A stretch of DNA of 64,000 nt from Pseudorasbora parva. Its lineage: Eukaryota > Chordata > Actinopteri > Cypriniformes > Gobionidae. This document shows positions 51,083-63,535 of the stretch, piece by piece (the first letter of the stretch is position 1; every line of letters starts with the position of its first letter). Where the stretch lies: contig NC_090174.1 of the NCBI RefSeq assembly GCF_024679245.1, positions 48,695,974-48,759,973 on the forward strand, in the 5' to 3' direction. The notes under the pieces were generated by a model. The model did no database searches and was not told the DNA's origin. It saw only the letters and a list, made by a program, of their open reading frames with translations. The position numbers and the translations under genes are program-made.

Positions 51083-54000
51083 CCAATGATCCAAGTCAGT
51101 ATTCACAATGTTTCCATAATGCGACACATTTCCAATTTAAATGCGTCACATGATAAAGAATGTTTATTAAGAAACTAAATTATATGTTAATGCTTTAACA
51201 AGCAAAGAATGGTAAGCGATACAAAAATGTGCTTTCATAGGCAGTGTGAAGATAAACGTGATTAGGAAGAGTGAACGGGAAAGCAGGGGGATGAAAAGAG
51301 GGCGAAACATGAAAGAGGCTTACTTTAGCAGGCCAAAGATGAAGGCATTGAGTCTCATACTGTGATTGGTCAGCTCAGAATACTGACTGACTTTAGAAAA
51401 TAGACTGTGCAAAACTCGTGTGGAGGGACCTAGGACAGAAAGGATAAACATAAATAATTTCCTTCATCCTCATCCATATAATAATCATTATCATCACCAT
51501 TCTTCTCATACCGAGTTGTGTGGAGGCCTCGACCACGCTCCAGGGCTGGTTTTTGCGTTGTCCAATGATCAGGTCCAGTACATATGCTTTCAGTCCATCA
51601 TGCAGTATCTCACGAATGGCAGGACACAGGTACTTCAGAATAAGATGACCCACATTCGGACTAACAGAGCTATTACCCAATTTGGCCTGTAGAGAGAGCA
51701 AAAGTGGACCAGAGAGTAATGTAAAAAAAACAAAAAACAATTGTCTGCTTTTAGTGAGACACTTCAAGTATATTTAGTTTAACACTGTTATTTCAAATGT
51801 TATGTTGTACCTTAACTCCTGCATCCCGACTGGTGCCAAAATGAGCAACTATCAGATCCACTGCTATATTTATGGCCTTAACCAAACCTAGTAAAAAAAC
51901 ACACATAGAGGAAAATATCCTGTTATTTAATATATCTAATCAAATTAAACTCAAACTAATAGTATGTACACACAAACACACTCTGCTATGCGCTAATGCA
52001 GTTTTGAGGGTCTCGTTGAAGGGACCTGCCAATCTGTGAGATGAGAGAAAAGCAAATGGGCCATGTTTGATTGATTGGAGGACCCAGTGGGAACGATGAG
52101 ACCTAGACCTCTTCTGCATTCTACTCACTAGGGCACATTTAACATTTACTGCAGATTCATATATGAGAGTGATGTATGTACTGCATTGCAATATGTGACC
52201 CTGTCTGTGAAAACCCAGCTAAAGTCATTTTTTTGTGATTCACTGTTTTCTACATAAAATCATCCTACAAGTAAAGAACATTCATGTAAAGAACATTCTG
52301 TTAAAATATTAGCTTGATATCTCTTAAGATTTGCTGAATTTCGGGCTCAGAAAATCATGTTTTTGAGAAATTCCAATTTAAACACAAGCTTATTTTTAAA
52401 ACTGCAACACATTTGATGCATAATTATCCTGCATATGAGCCATATACTACATTAAAGCTGAGATTCTCCCATTTTCAGTGATATATGACTGATATATCAT
52501 TTATGGGAAAATTCTTAAAGTTTTGTAAAACAGGCCTATTTATTATGATGCGTATGTCCAAAAAGCACAAAAACATTCAAACGAATTGGGGGTACAAGAG
52601 CTTGATTGTAGCAACAATTTCGAAGTCAATTAATTGAAATTATTTGTATAACTTTATTAATAAAATTAAATATCCATGGAAAAAGTCATTAATATATAAA
52701 TTAATTCATATATTACATTTCAGTAGAAAATCTCTAACTTAAATTATTTTACTGGGCTACATTAAGTACAGTACTGGAGTAAAAATAAAGAGAGGGATAG
52801 TTCACCCAAAAATGAAAATTCTGTCATTTATTTACCATCATGTACCCTCAACCTGCACTTTCTTCAATAAACCAGGTTATATCATTATTCGGGGTAATTC
52901 CACCGAGATTAATATCGGATAAGCTGTTTAAGCAAACATCTATTTTCTGTTCCTGCTCGCGTTTAAGTGCTGCCATGTCAAATAGCCTAGATAACTTAAT
53001 TCATTAATCCAGTGTTTCCCAACCTTTTGTCAGTCATGGCGCACTTTGAAAATGTTCTAAATTTTGTGGCACCCCCTCGCATACGTTATGCTAGGGGTGT
53101 AACAGTACAGATTGCTTACGATTCGGTTTGTATCGTGGTTTTAGGTTCACAGTTTCAGGTTCACGGTTTCTGTATGGTACGGTATTTGCTATGTTCATGG
53201 AAAAACGGACTACTGTCAAATAAAAATAAAGAAAAGAACAAATAACTTAAATATAAGCAGCAGCCGCACAAATAATTACTATTGAGCATAGATAGGCTAC
53301 TAATAAAATAATGCTTTTTGGGCTTTTCAGGTAGGCCTAGGTCTAACATTAGTTTTTAACTAAATAAATTTAATAAAGTAATCAAATGAAAAATTACTGC
53401 ATATTTAACTGTTTAAATTAAATATATTAAATATTAATCCTTATCAAACTTAAAAAAGCTATTCAATCAAGAGCAGTGAACAGACAGCAGTAAAGGCTAC
53501 TGCCCCTTTAAGACCCAGGGGTATCACTTTCTCGACTGTAGCTATGTTCACTTAAGGCATATTCAGACTATAGCCCTATTCGGACGGGATTAGATTAACA
53601 TGGGGACATGGGGGTAAAGTAATTTTACCTCAGGACGTCTGTAATATTAATGGCCAATTCGCACGGGATAAGACATCTCAGTAAAACTAGCAGAAGTGGG
53701 AGGAGTAACTCGCTTTACGCACCTCCTTGACGTCATGTGCGTATGACGTTACCGTTATAACGTGAGCAAACACACAACCTGAGCGCCAGTCTGAACTCTG
53801 TCTCCAATTTATATGTGTGTTTTAATAAACAGTTAGGTCCAGTCTAACGATTCTGATTGGATTGTGTTGGTAATAGACACTTTCCTAGAGCTAAAATGTG
53901 TTGTGCCTCTAATAAGTGCTTTTGATCTTCTTTTTGCTTTAAATGATATGCGGAAAATACCGGACATTTTCCACAGATTTGTCCCACCACCTACAACGCA

Positions 54001-57000
54001 ACCGAATGCTTCAAGCGCCTCCAAAATTATTGCGCGCAAAATGCGCTTTTTTTAACTTTTAAACAGGAAATGACAGAATTTTACCATACATTTTTACAGC
54101 AGGTCTATTCGAACGGGATTAGTATTACCCAAGGTCATTTTTCCATACCTTTTTAAAAAGGTAAAAGTCTCGGTAATCTTTACTGACATTGTCCGTAATG
54201 ATTACCGAGATGGCAGATTCGGACGGGATTAAAATCACCGAGAACCTCTGGTAATAATTACTTTACCCCCACGTCCCCATGTTAAACTAATCCAGTCCGA
54301 ATAGGGCTTATGTCAGCTTGGATACTCATCAAGATGGACATGTTGACATCAGCTACTTCTTGTGTGAGTTTGTCCGTTCAAGCGCAAGACTTGAATGAGA
54401 ACTCAATAGTTGCGCACTGAGACGTGCATGTGAGCGCTTTCGGATGACCGCACAGAGACAAATCTTCCCACATCGCGATCGCATGTGAGTTCTCAATCAC
54501 GTCTTCTGGCTCTACACCCGTATTCATAACCGAAGATACGGCAGCACTCACATGCATTAAACAAAGTTTACTAAGAGAGACCGTTTTGCCCACTTCTTTT
54601 ATTATTATCGCTGTTGTAATGTATCACCGAGGAGCCAGCACATGTATCCATCGACAGAAACATACATAACGCATTATTTTCCAGTTACAACCCATATTAA
54701 AGATGCGTCATCAGGTGTGAGATGAACCGCGATGCAAGTGCGTGCTGAAACCTTTTACGCGGCACCCCGCACTTCCCGGTTGGGAAACACTGCATTAATC
54801 TGACGCACCACCATCCACAACATGCTTTATATTGACACATAGCAGGCCTAATATGACTTTAAATTAAGATGGTTATTATTGGCACAATGTTGAGCTACAA
54901 AAAAAAGAAGAAAATATTAAAATATTGGCGATGACACGAAAATATCTCCAGAGACATCTGAACCCGGCTTAAGTCGCAATGACCTGATTTGCCGCTCGTC
55001 CCGATTGATATTAATGTCTTTCTCTTCCTAATGGTAAAAAAAAGAAGTTCCTGAACTGAATAACATACGAATCAGCTGGTGTTGTTGTGATGAAATCCCC
55101 CTGAGATGATAAAAATCGATGTTTAGGGAGCCCGCATCCGGTATTTTTTGTGTGCAAAAGTATAAAGTGTAGTGTCAATAAAATCACTAATTTCAGTATT
55201 TATAATGTTATTAATTAAAAATTGAGTATTGTATCTCAAATCCCCTGGTATAATTATCATTTACATCAATAAACACACATTACCTATTTTCGTCATTTTT
55301 ATGGCTATGGCACTTTTGACGATCATCTCATAATTAAATTTTGCGACTTTAGCTGGGGTTTAACAGACGGGGTCAAATATTCCTATAATTTATTTAATCA
55401 CTAAAGGGCTCACCACAACAATATGGTTAATTTTAACCGCATCTATCTTAAAAGATTTGCTATTATATTGCTGTATAAATGACTACATGGAGACAAAAGG
55501 TCCATCTGGACATTGTTTAAAGTGCAAAAATGCAAATTACTACACAGAAAAAAAGAAAAGAAAAAAATCACACACCTTTCTTCTGCAACAGGTCTATAGA
55601 AATGGATTCATCAGTATTAGCATCAGGAGATAAGCAGAATTCATCTGGGGGGCGCTCTGTCTGAGAGAAATAATCAGGCAGGAAGTCGCTGTAGCACTGC
55701 GGCAGTTGCCTCAATGACTGACCTATAAACAAAAACCACATCATAAATGCTAGATAAATAAAAACAGACAAAAGATAACATCACTGTCAAACAAGTGTTC
55801 ACTAACTACAAACAAAATTATCCCCACCCCAGCCCCCTTTCCAGCTCCTCCCCCTACACTCCCATTGGGTGACAGAAATTGGTTCAGCACCATTCAGTCT
55901 TCCGAAGCTGAGTTGATTGGTTGGAGGGAAATCAAACACATTGCGTCGCATGACACGAGTTCGGGGTCTCTTGGTTTCCAAAGCACAAGAGAAAGAATGA
56001 TGGCCGTCTTTACTGCGCTCCACACCCAGAGGGTTCTTGCGCCTGTACTCTCTCCATTTGAGTGCCTGCGGGGATAGATGGTGCACTGGAAGGAAAAGGG
56101 AATGGTGGCAAAGGATGGTAGTAAAAGAAATGTAAGAAGAGAAAGAAAAAAGTATTGGTGAATGGGAAGTAAGATGGATGGCATGTATAGGGAAAAGTAG
56201 CAAAAGGGAAAGAACAGTCACAAGGGTAAGATGAAATGCCAAAGATATGCAATGTAAAACATGGGCAGAAGTGGAAACAGGAGAGATAGAAAAGAGAAGT
56301 TGTTAGCAGCATTTAAAGGAAAGAAAAGCCAATGTCTAAGTATGGAAGCTAAGGCTTTGTTCAGATAGTCAAATATTTGATTGTTTTGGCCTATTCGACT
56401 CAGTTCAGAAGCAAAAAAGCAAACCATATTCATGTTTTTGTTTTGAAAGCAGAAAAAAATGATTTTCTCAACACTTTAATTACAAGTCATACAACTAGAA
56501 CTGTGTCTGAATTCAGTCATTTTTGCTCCAACCTACCATTAGGCAGTCGCTGTGTCACACACACTGGTAAAACTTTCACTGGCTCTTCCTGTGGTGCTGG
56601 CTCCAACTGTCCAAGAGGACTGAGACAAGAGCTGGGAAGCGCCGGCAAATTGCCACGGTGGAAACAGTGATTTCTAGTAGGCAACGCAGGCATCAGTGGA
56701 CTCTGTTTCATCAGTGGAGGTGGAGGCGGTGTAGGAGGTAAGGGGGCAAGTTTAGGAGTCTCTGTACGTATGGCCATTCCAGGTGGGGTATGCGGGGGCA
56801 GAAGACCCGCAGAGATGGGGCAAGAAAGAGAACGTGGCGGCCTTGGACCACCTGGGGTCGGAGTGCACGTCGAGCAGGTTCCAGAAGAGGTGGGTGCACC
56901 TTGGAGGCGAACTGGGGAGTAGCTGCCCAGTGGGGAGGGCCGCACTGTTGTAGGTACAATGGAGGTGTCGTGAGGTGGCCTGTGGTCTTCTTCTGGCTCA

Positions 57001-60000
57001 TCTTCACCACCCTCAGGTGCTGCAGCTCCTCGAGCCTGCATATGGCTAATGTATCCGTCCAGAAGGGGAAGGATAGGCTTCGCCTGGGGTTTTCCAAACT
57101 GGTGCTGGAAAGTGAAGGGCTGAATAGGCAATGAGGTCGGACGTTGATTTTTGCTATAGCGAATTACAACCGGAGAGGAGTCCGTGGAGCTAGACAGGCC
57201 ACCTAGGGGTAGAAAGACAAGAGATGGAGAAGTGTAAAGAGGGGTTGGAGATAAAATATAAGAGACAGGAAGATTAAGACCAAAACATCAGAATCTACAG
57301 CAGAGCAACATTCAAGACAGTAATGAACCATATCTAAAGCTTTACAAATTGTTATAAATTAAATTAATGGTCAAATATGCATATAATTATAATATGAAGC
57401 AAATTATCTGACCTGAATTTAAACTAGAATGGCTATGGCAGTGACACAGCATTTTAAAATAGCTAGAATAAAACTCAGCATTAGCAATAGCAAAAGAGAC
57501 AACAGAGTCTTATTATGAAACATGAAACATAGCCATACATATGAAAAAAAATCCTACTCTGTCAAACACATACCTTAAAACACTGCTCCAAAAACAATGA
57601 CCAAATGAGATACAAAAACAACCCGGATAATATGTCAAAAACAGCCTGTTTATAAGGCTCCTCTGTGTACACCTCTGGGTATGTGTGTTTGTGTGTTCTC
57701 TGACCAGCACACAGTGTGTGTGAAACGTCACTCGGCTATTGCGCAAACTGCCTGAATACTCATATGTCAGAGCTCTTAGTACACTGCTGTACTTAGTCAC
57801 AGCCACCAGGGGCAGCACAGCATTAAGAAGAAATAAAATCCATTGCAGTAACACAACACAAGCTAACCCATCTGTTATCAGACACTGCCTTGCTTTCTTA
57901 AACCCTCTAATCTAAGTATTAAACTTTAGCATGCAACTCTTGCACTGCTTGTGCTACAGATATTGGTTCCATAATGCAGCTTGAAGAAAATAGTTACTTT
58001 ACTAAGCAATTACTATTACATTCCTGAGGTATAATAATTGATTTTAACCTGGCAGACTATAAAATAGCTAAAAAATAAAAAATGCCATAGACATACATAA
58101 AATAATATTTTACCCAAACACTGTCATATTTCATTCCCCTATATGTTGTTCCAAACCCACATGACATTAATTTATTCACAGAAAACGGAAAGAGAGCCTG
58201 ATATATTTTTTGTGTAATATGGAGTAAAGTCAAGTGACTCGGGTATGATGATGAGTAAATGATGACTGAATTCACATTTTGGTAAGTAAGGAACTATCAA
58301 GAACGTCTTAGCAATGCTCTAGAAACCACCCAGAACACCCTCGTTACCACAGATCAACCTTTTAAAAACTATTCCTTAACAACAGCCTAGCAACTTTCCA
58401 GAGGGGAAAAAGTGGTCCCTTTACATTTATGTTTTTAGCTGATGCTAACCAAATTGGCTTGGACAATAAAGCAAACAATCATATTAAGGGAAATCACATA
58501 GCGCTAAAATGATGAAAATCTAACTATGTCACTCCCCAACCAACAAATAGTCAAGAAGAGTCCCTAAATCAACTAAGAAACTACAGTGTAACGCAATAAG
58601 TTAATCTACAAAACAACAATAAAAAACAGCTTTTACAAACAACAATTTAACCATCCTCTTTTTAAGAAGATATTGGAGAAAACACGCTCTTACCTTCTGC
58701 TACGGTTCGAGTCTGTTCACAGCTCCCCTGACTATGGCATCGAGTGAGTGGAGGCAAACTATGGCTCTGACCCTGCGGAAGGCCTTCCAGGATGGGCGAG
58801 AACTCTCCAGAAGAGTGAGAGTGTGTGGATGTGGCCTCTATGCCACCCCTCTGTGATGGTGACCCTCCAGTTCTCCTCTTATTTCTGGCTATTTCTGCAA
58901 AAGAAGTGACACGTGGTGGAGGTGGCGGGCTTGGAGCTGCACTCTCACTAAGCCGAACAGGGCAGCTGAGCATGCGCTCCAAGGATCCAAGGCGAGGAGA
59001 TGGAGACTTGTCCAGGTTACGATCGTAACTGCGAGAGCGCGGTCGATTGCTCCCCGAAGCACCAACTGAATTGCAGGCTGTTGTAGGTGGGGAGATGTTA
59101 ATATACACCTGCCCCTCAATTACATTCTCATGGATGGAGTCAGTCTCAGCTGGATCCTTTTCTTCATTCTGTTAAAAGAAAAGAAAAATAATGTAAAGGT
59201 AGGAAGAAGCTAGAAGAAAAATAAGAAGATACAACGTGTCTTGCACAAGTCAACACCAAATAAAGTAAATAATATACCAGCTCTGTATCTTCATCTTCTT
59301 CATCCTCTTTCATTTGTTGAAATAGGTAGTACTCTGTTGGCTGAGTGGGGCTTCCTTTGCTGTGCTCATCTGAACAGCTTGTGACCGATGACCCCACCGG
59401 ACTGGGAGAGGACTGGGAAGAAAGGTCACACGTCACAAGCTTGTAGTAATTCTGTGTTGCTACAACCAAGCGAGCTTGGCTTTGAAGACATGAGGTGAGG
59501 TCATTGGCAGAGGTTTCAGCAGAGGACAGTCCCTCACTTCCAAGGAGGTTGTGGTATGAGTTACAGTTGGCATCTACTTCAATAGTAGCACCTTGTGGTT
59601 GAGATACAGAGGAAGAGTTTGCATGGTCTTGAGTAACCGAAGGATGCTGAGGGGGTTCAATCGGGGACGTGTGTAAGTCCAGGTAGAAAGCTCCACGTCC
59701 GCTGCCACATTCTGTCCCGCACATCCCAATGAGCTCAGACACAGACGAGGCACAGGATTGCTCACCGGAACTGTTGATATTGAGCAATGGCTTGGCTGGG
59801 ACAACATTGTTCATTTTGTTGTAAATCGTGCTGAAGTTAACCAGCACTCCATCCGAGCTATTACAGGAGGAATCACTGCCGTAGCCCTGGTGACACTCAG
59901 AAAATGATTCCTGAAAATGTTCAGGGTAGGGCTGAGAAAGGTTGCAACAAGAGCAGTGTGGTGCTGCCAGACTGGAACACTCTGAGCTTCCTCTACCGCC

Positions 60001-60831
60001 CTGCATGGACTGGTCTTCATAATCATCATCCTCACCCCATTCTTGTTCACCACAGTCCATTGAAAGGGTGGAACCACTGCTTCCGTGGCGCCGCTGGCTA
60101 TCTAATCTCAGCAAGTTCAGGCCCTCCATATGAGTAGATAAATCAAAAGTCCCACCTATTGTATGGTCTCTGCTCTCTACTTCCCTACTAGTCCCATTTG
60201 TAGAACACCACTGTTTTTCTGTAGACCCATGCAAGATAAAAGGTTCAGTGGTGAACCCAAGGTCATGTAGATGGAAAGACGGCAAGTCTTCATTCGCAAG
60301 CACTGAATTAGAGATTTCATGCAAATTTCCATGCAAGTGAAAAGAGGAGTCTTCCAAATATCCATTCAGATTGTCTTCATCCTCATCATCTTCATCTTCA
60401 GTGTTGAGCAGAAAGGGGTTACGTCTCGAGTTTGGCCGTTCATCTGTCTTCATTGGCAAGCCCTGAGCCTGATCTTCGGAATTGCTTGAGGTGAAAGAGG
60501 AAGTGTTGCTTGCCATACTCCCTTCTCTCCCTCCCCTTTCTCGTTTCTCTCCTCCTCTCATTACTCCATCCCCAAAAGTGTCACTAGAGCTAAGGCTGCT
60601 GCTCGACGTCTGTATGAGGCTGCTGTACACCAACGCCTCCCGCTGAAGAATGTCTCTCTCAGGTAGGGAGGTTGTCCGAATCAACCCCAGGTTCTCCGGG
60701 CAGCTGAAGGGATTACTGTTCCTTTTCAACGGACTACCACAGCACTTTCGTGAGCTCGAAACCTGGCAGTGTACCAGCGGAATGTGGTGGACAATAAGAG
60801 TCTCCCCAGATAGCTTAGGTGGACTGTCCAT
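45130..60831 (-). CDS. rusc2: RUN and SH3 domain-containing protein 2 (iporin)
   Basis: Cytosolic adaptor; mammalian RUSC2 binds Rab1/Rab35-type GTPases and Golgi/trafficking partners. Coding exons: 59278-60831, 58694-59168, 56537-57202, 55891-56085, 55576-55722, 51811-51887, 51512-51686, 51324-51429, 48662-48708, 47445-48507, 47162-47338 and 45130-45312. Phases match at every junction. The start [20 protein letters not shown] is the family N-terminus. Other matches are [73 protein letters not shown] and [12 protein letters not shown]. The RUN domain is at about 1010-1190 and the SH3 at about 1562-1615. Length is about 1,621 residues (human about 1,516). The last exon shows an apparent one-base loss that would replace the end of the SH3 domain. 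Confidence 0.94.
46126..46262. repeat. DNA element fragment
   Basis: 'ggctacgtctacactaatcc' and 'acactgaaacgtctgaaaac' are words of a common fish DNA-transposon end. Partial; in the rusc2 intron 45313-47161. Confidence 0.4.
46264..46642. mobile_element. MITE with 'ggaccacaaaaccag' ends
   Basis: About 380 bp from 'accacaaaaccagaccaag' to 'atggttttgtggtccagagt'. The interior includes 'ggacaactttaaaggtgatt' and 'gtcctatcctaacaaaccat'. This is a very common zebrafish-type element. The left terminal few bases are lost next to another fragment. Confidence 0.7.
48905..49190. repeat. AT-rich dispersed repeat, copy 7
   Basis: Same family as 10455-10885 ('tttgattaaaaatacagtaa', 'aataactgttttccatttta'). 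It ends where the Tc1-like element at 49205 begins. In a rusc2 intron. Confidence 0.6.
49205..50322 (+). mobile_element. Tc1/mariner-type transposon, decayed
   Basis: Ends 'atgccgatcagtcataacat' and, read inward from the right, 'acgatcaggcataacattat'. The interior is a plus-strand transposase relic: [31 protein letters not shown] and, in further frames, PRNLQDL-type and [18 protein letters not shown] blocks. Stops and shifts are many. It lies in the rusc2 intron 48709-51323. Confidence 0.85.
51019..51080. repeat. GA microsatellite
   Basis: About 62 bases of (GA)n, read as (TC)n in rusc2 pre-mRNA, about 240 bases after the exon ending at 51324. Confidence 0.96.
52790..52870. repeat. fragment of the 'gggatagttcaccc' MITE family
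   Basis: Reads 'agagggatagttcaccc' and 'aaaatgaaaattctgtcatt', the consensus-like end of the family seen whole at 30411-30737. Confidence 0.7.
53010..54792. mobile_element. hAT-type non-autonomous transposon with 8-bp target duplication
   Basis: The ends are CAGTGTTTCCCAACC on the left and its inverse GGTTGGGAAACACTG on the right, a classical hAT terminal repeat. The flanks are an identical CATTAATC at 53002-53009 and 54793-54800. There is no transposase. It contains a further element at 53572-54308. Confidence 0.88.
53572..54308. mobile_element. inner nested DNA element, 737 bp
   Basis: Ends AGCCCTATTCGGACGGGATT and, read inward from the right, AGCCCTATTCGGACTGGATT, then 'taacatggggac' on both sides. 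The flanks share TAT. It is inserted within the hAT-like element, so it is the youngest layer. Confidence 0.8.
58130..58400. repeat. dispersed repeat fragments
   Basis: Words of the 'gttccaaaccc...gagtaaatgatgac...ttcacattttgg' MITE family, followed by 'cagcctagcaac'-type simple repetitive sequence common in fish. In rusc2 intron 2. Confidence 0.4.
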
Positions 60832-60897
60832 CTTCTCCTAGTGTGAGTGAGGATGAAGAATGTTTGGATATTTGCAGATGGTGGTTTTCAAAGGACT

Positions 60898-60990
60898 TTA
60901 GTTCACACGTCCAATGCCAATCCGTGGTTTTGGTGAGTGAGGAACGTTAAAGAAAAGGTTAAAGCGGACCTCTTGGCGGAAGGAAAACAT
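60898..60990 (-). other. rusc2: upstream ORF in rusc2 5' UTR
   Basis: The acceptor tcttttttccccccag ends at 60991, so this exon opens with ATG and encodes 30 residues (MFSFRQEVRFNLFFNVPHSP and onward), ending TAA 66 bases before the Rusc2 ATG. The frame is in phase with the main start but closed by its stop. It may lower translation, or be part of another isoform if an upstream exon adds coding sequence. Confidence 0.45.
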
Positions 60991-61959
60991 CTGGGGGGAA
61001 AAAAGACAAGACAGGATTCAGTTTCAAATTGCTTGACGTATGACATTAAGTTTTTCATAAGAGTACAGGGCATTTTAGGTTAGCATCTCTTTGTGTAATA
61101 TAATTTTCAACAAAAAGTTACATAACAAAACCACGATCCACTGGGACAAATCATAAGTGCCAAAACTAAACAAAAAAACAGACAAACAAACTAAATAATA
61201 AAGAACTAAAGTAAATTCCATTTACAGGCTCCTTCCTCCTTCATCTGCTTAGTCCATAGATGATCATGGATTCAGAATGTAGACCATGAATAACAATACT
61301 AAAATAATTTTCAAGTGAAAACATGCGAGTGTTTACTTTTTCCAGATAAGTCCTTACATTCATAGATAATATGAGCTTTGCTTTTAAAGGAGATGGCGAG
61401 GTCTACATAAAACTACAGTATCTCACCTTCAGTTTTAACAGTAATCATTCAGGATATTTTTGCAACTTTTATTTACAGGAAAAGAATAAACAGGACAGGA
61501 AATGTGAGATTCAGAAAAGGACAAGCAGAATCACTAGCTCTACAGCACGTGCTAATCACTGGACCACAGCTCTTACACTTGTTCTTATTTTGATCAAATT
61601 GACATTCAGTATATTTTTCTCTGGTGTGCAAATTATGCTGAATTCACTAGAGATATACCCTCATTTTAGACAGGTTTAAACTCTTGAAGGAGGAAATAGC
61701 TGTGGGTCAGTGACCTCCTGTTGTTGGGCCAGACAGATACAGCAAAAAGTAATAGCATATGCAAAACATTGGAGTAGTAGATCATATTCTCTCTCATTAA
61801 ACATTTCAATCGTATCCGACTCTCGGTATACACGAAAGACTGTCCATGAATTTTCTGGGCAACGTTTTTTTTACGGGGTTGGTTGCCAGGTCTTTATCCC
61901 AACCCTCCCCATTACATGGCTTGGGACTCACACACATAGGCCTTCCTAGTGCTATGACC

Positions 61960-63348
61960 TAGTGCTAGTGCCAGTTCAAAGTTGGTGAACTGACGTAGAT
62001 GACGACTGACGAGCCTTCTAAGAACCGTTTTGCCTTTCCACATGCTAGATAGCCACCACAGAGCCAGGTCTTACGTCACTGTACACGTCTCATCTTTCTC
62101 AGCAACTTGCGAGGCAGCGGGAAACACAAAGACACCAGGCTTCTTCGAGATGCATCGCCGCTACGCAGACCGATCAGCTTATGATATCACAAAACCGCAT
62201 GAGCGATTCAAAAGCATAAGGAGTCGTATGCTCTCGCTGTACTTTGATGTCATATGGCGATCGGCCTGCACAGCGCCAGTGCATCTTGCGCAAGCTTTCC
62301 ATCAACAATGGTGAATGTTGCGTTACTATTGATGTACATGGCTGTCCAATCCTACATCGGCATCAAAACAGAGCGAATCCAATGGATTTGTGCAGCTCAC
62401 CGTAATTTGTATAGACTGAGATTACAATCGAGCAGCTATTAGCTCGATTATCTGCTATTTTAAAAATAGCAGTCACAAGTTTGTGTTCATCTTGTTGGTC
62501 ACGGTAACCCTGCCTCACGCCCCTTATGCAAGCGGTTCTTACTTCTAGAACAGCAGGGTTTTAGTGCTACTTAAATGTCCACTGAAGTGCTTTGAAACGT
62601 TCCGCATTATTCAATGTGTTGACGTAATTTTCACTGAAACGGCTTCAGCTGTTAGCAGCTCCTCCCCTTTTTTGAAACAGCCAATAGCGTTGCGTTAATA
62701 TACTGTTTGACTAGAGCGCAAGAGCGGACCTTCTCTGTTTGGGAAAGCCAGTTTCCTCTAACACTGTTTACCATCATAATCTCCTCCATATCGCTTTGAA
62801 ATGGGGTGTGTGCGCTGCTGCGGTGTGTGAAACTAACGTGAAAACAGACTTTATTTACCTCAAATGAAAGCATATTTACACTGAATCGTTTCCTATCACA
62901 TATATATAGTGTGCTATGTGCCTTTCACCATGTAGAAATTAGTAAATGTGTGTTAACAACTGACCGATTTCAGCAGCAGCTTCAGCAGTGTAAGGGGGCG
63001 GGCTTTAGATTCTAGAGCGCATTTTGATTGGACAGAAGATCTGACTTCTGAAGATTTGAGAAAGTGAAGTCTGCGATGATGTCACCAAAATCTGAGATTC
63101 ATTTTAACGGAAGTGGGAGACTGTACATTTTGAATGCTTATATCTCCTAAATGCAAATTTTGTCATAGTTTTGGAACATACCAGCTTATTCATAACTTTA
63201 AGGCTAACACAGTCATACTAAAAGCTAAAAAAAATAAATTTTGATTTCAGTGGACCTTTAAGAACTACTTTTTCTAGTTTGTAGCTGGTGCTTTGGGTGT
63301 GGAACTCATTTGAAACTAGGCTCTGGCTCCGAATCAGCACCAGCACTG
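61960..63348. mobile_element. hAT-like element, interrupted
   Basis: Left end TAGTGCTAGTGCCAGTTC; the right end read inward is CAGTGCTGGTGCTGATTC. The inner part is GC-richer than the flanks. I see no clear 8-bp target duplication. It is split by the element at 62571. Confidence 0.45.
62571..63261. mobile_element. nested non-autonomous DNA transposon, about 690 bp
   Basis: Left end TTAAATGTCCACTGAAGTGC; the right end read inward is TTAAAGGTCCACTGAAATCA. No coding capacity. Confidence 0.6.
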
Positions 63349-63535
63349 CACCTAACCTGCATGTCTTTGGACTGTGTTGGGGAGCTCCCTTAGTTGCTCA
63401 AACTGTGTTGTTGAGCACCTAAGGGAAACCCACGCTGACACTGGGAGAACATGCAGACTCCATAGAGAAAGAAGCCGTGGCTCAAACCGGGGAACTTCTT
63501 GCTGTGAGGCGAAAGTGATAGTCACTGAGCCACCA
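63349..63535. repeat. fish-wide high-copy repeat fragment
   Basis: Contains 'gcatgtctttggactgtgtt', 'gggagaacatgcagactcca', 'cttgctgtgaggcgaaagtg' and 'actgagccaccatg', a phrase set repeated very often in cyprinid genomes. It carries a local duplication around 'ggagctccctta'. Class not assigned. Confidence 0.65.

Larger units (their letters stand above)
47445..51887 (-). other. rusc2: rusc2 exons 6-10: RUN domain and charged linker
   Basis: The RUN domain is built from [80 protein letters not shown] and [20 protein letters not shown], followed by [15 protein letters not shown]. The 1,063-nt exon then encodes a long Lys/Arg/Glu-rich linker ([33 protein letters not shown]) before the conserved [18 protein letters not shown] and [13 protein letters not shown] blocks. 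The linker is typical low-complexity adaptor sequence and seems longer than in human. Confidence 0.9.
52196..55375. mobile_element. outer DNA element interrupted by nested insertions
   Basis: The left end TGACCCTGTCTGTGAAAACC plus 'cagctaaagtca' is matched on the right, read inward, by TGACCCCGTCTGTTAAACCC plus 'cagctaaagtcg'. The flanks share 'aatat'. Between the ends lie a fragment of the 'gggatagttcaccc' MITE (about 52790-52870) and the hAT-like element at 53010. In rusc2 intron 5. Confidence 0.6.

Noticed and set aside
62030..62442. Plus-strand frames of 94 and 62 codons
   Set aside because: They fall inside a transposon-derived block and match nothing I know.
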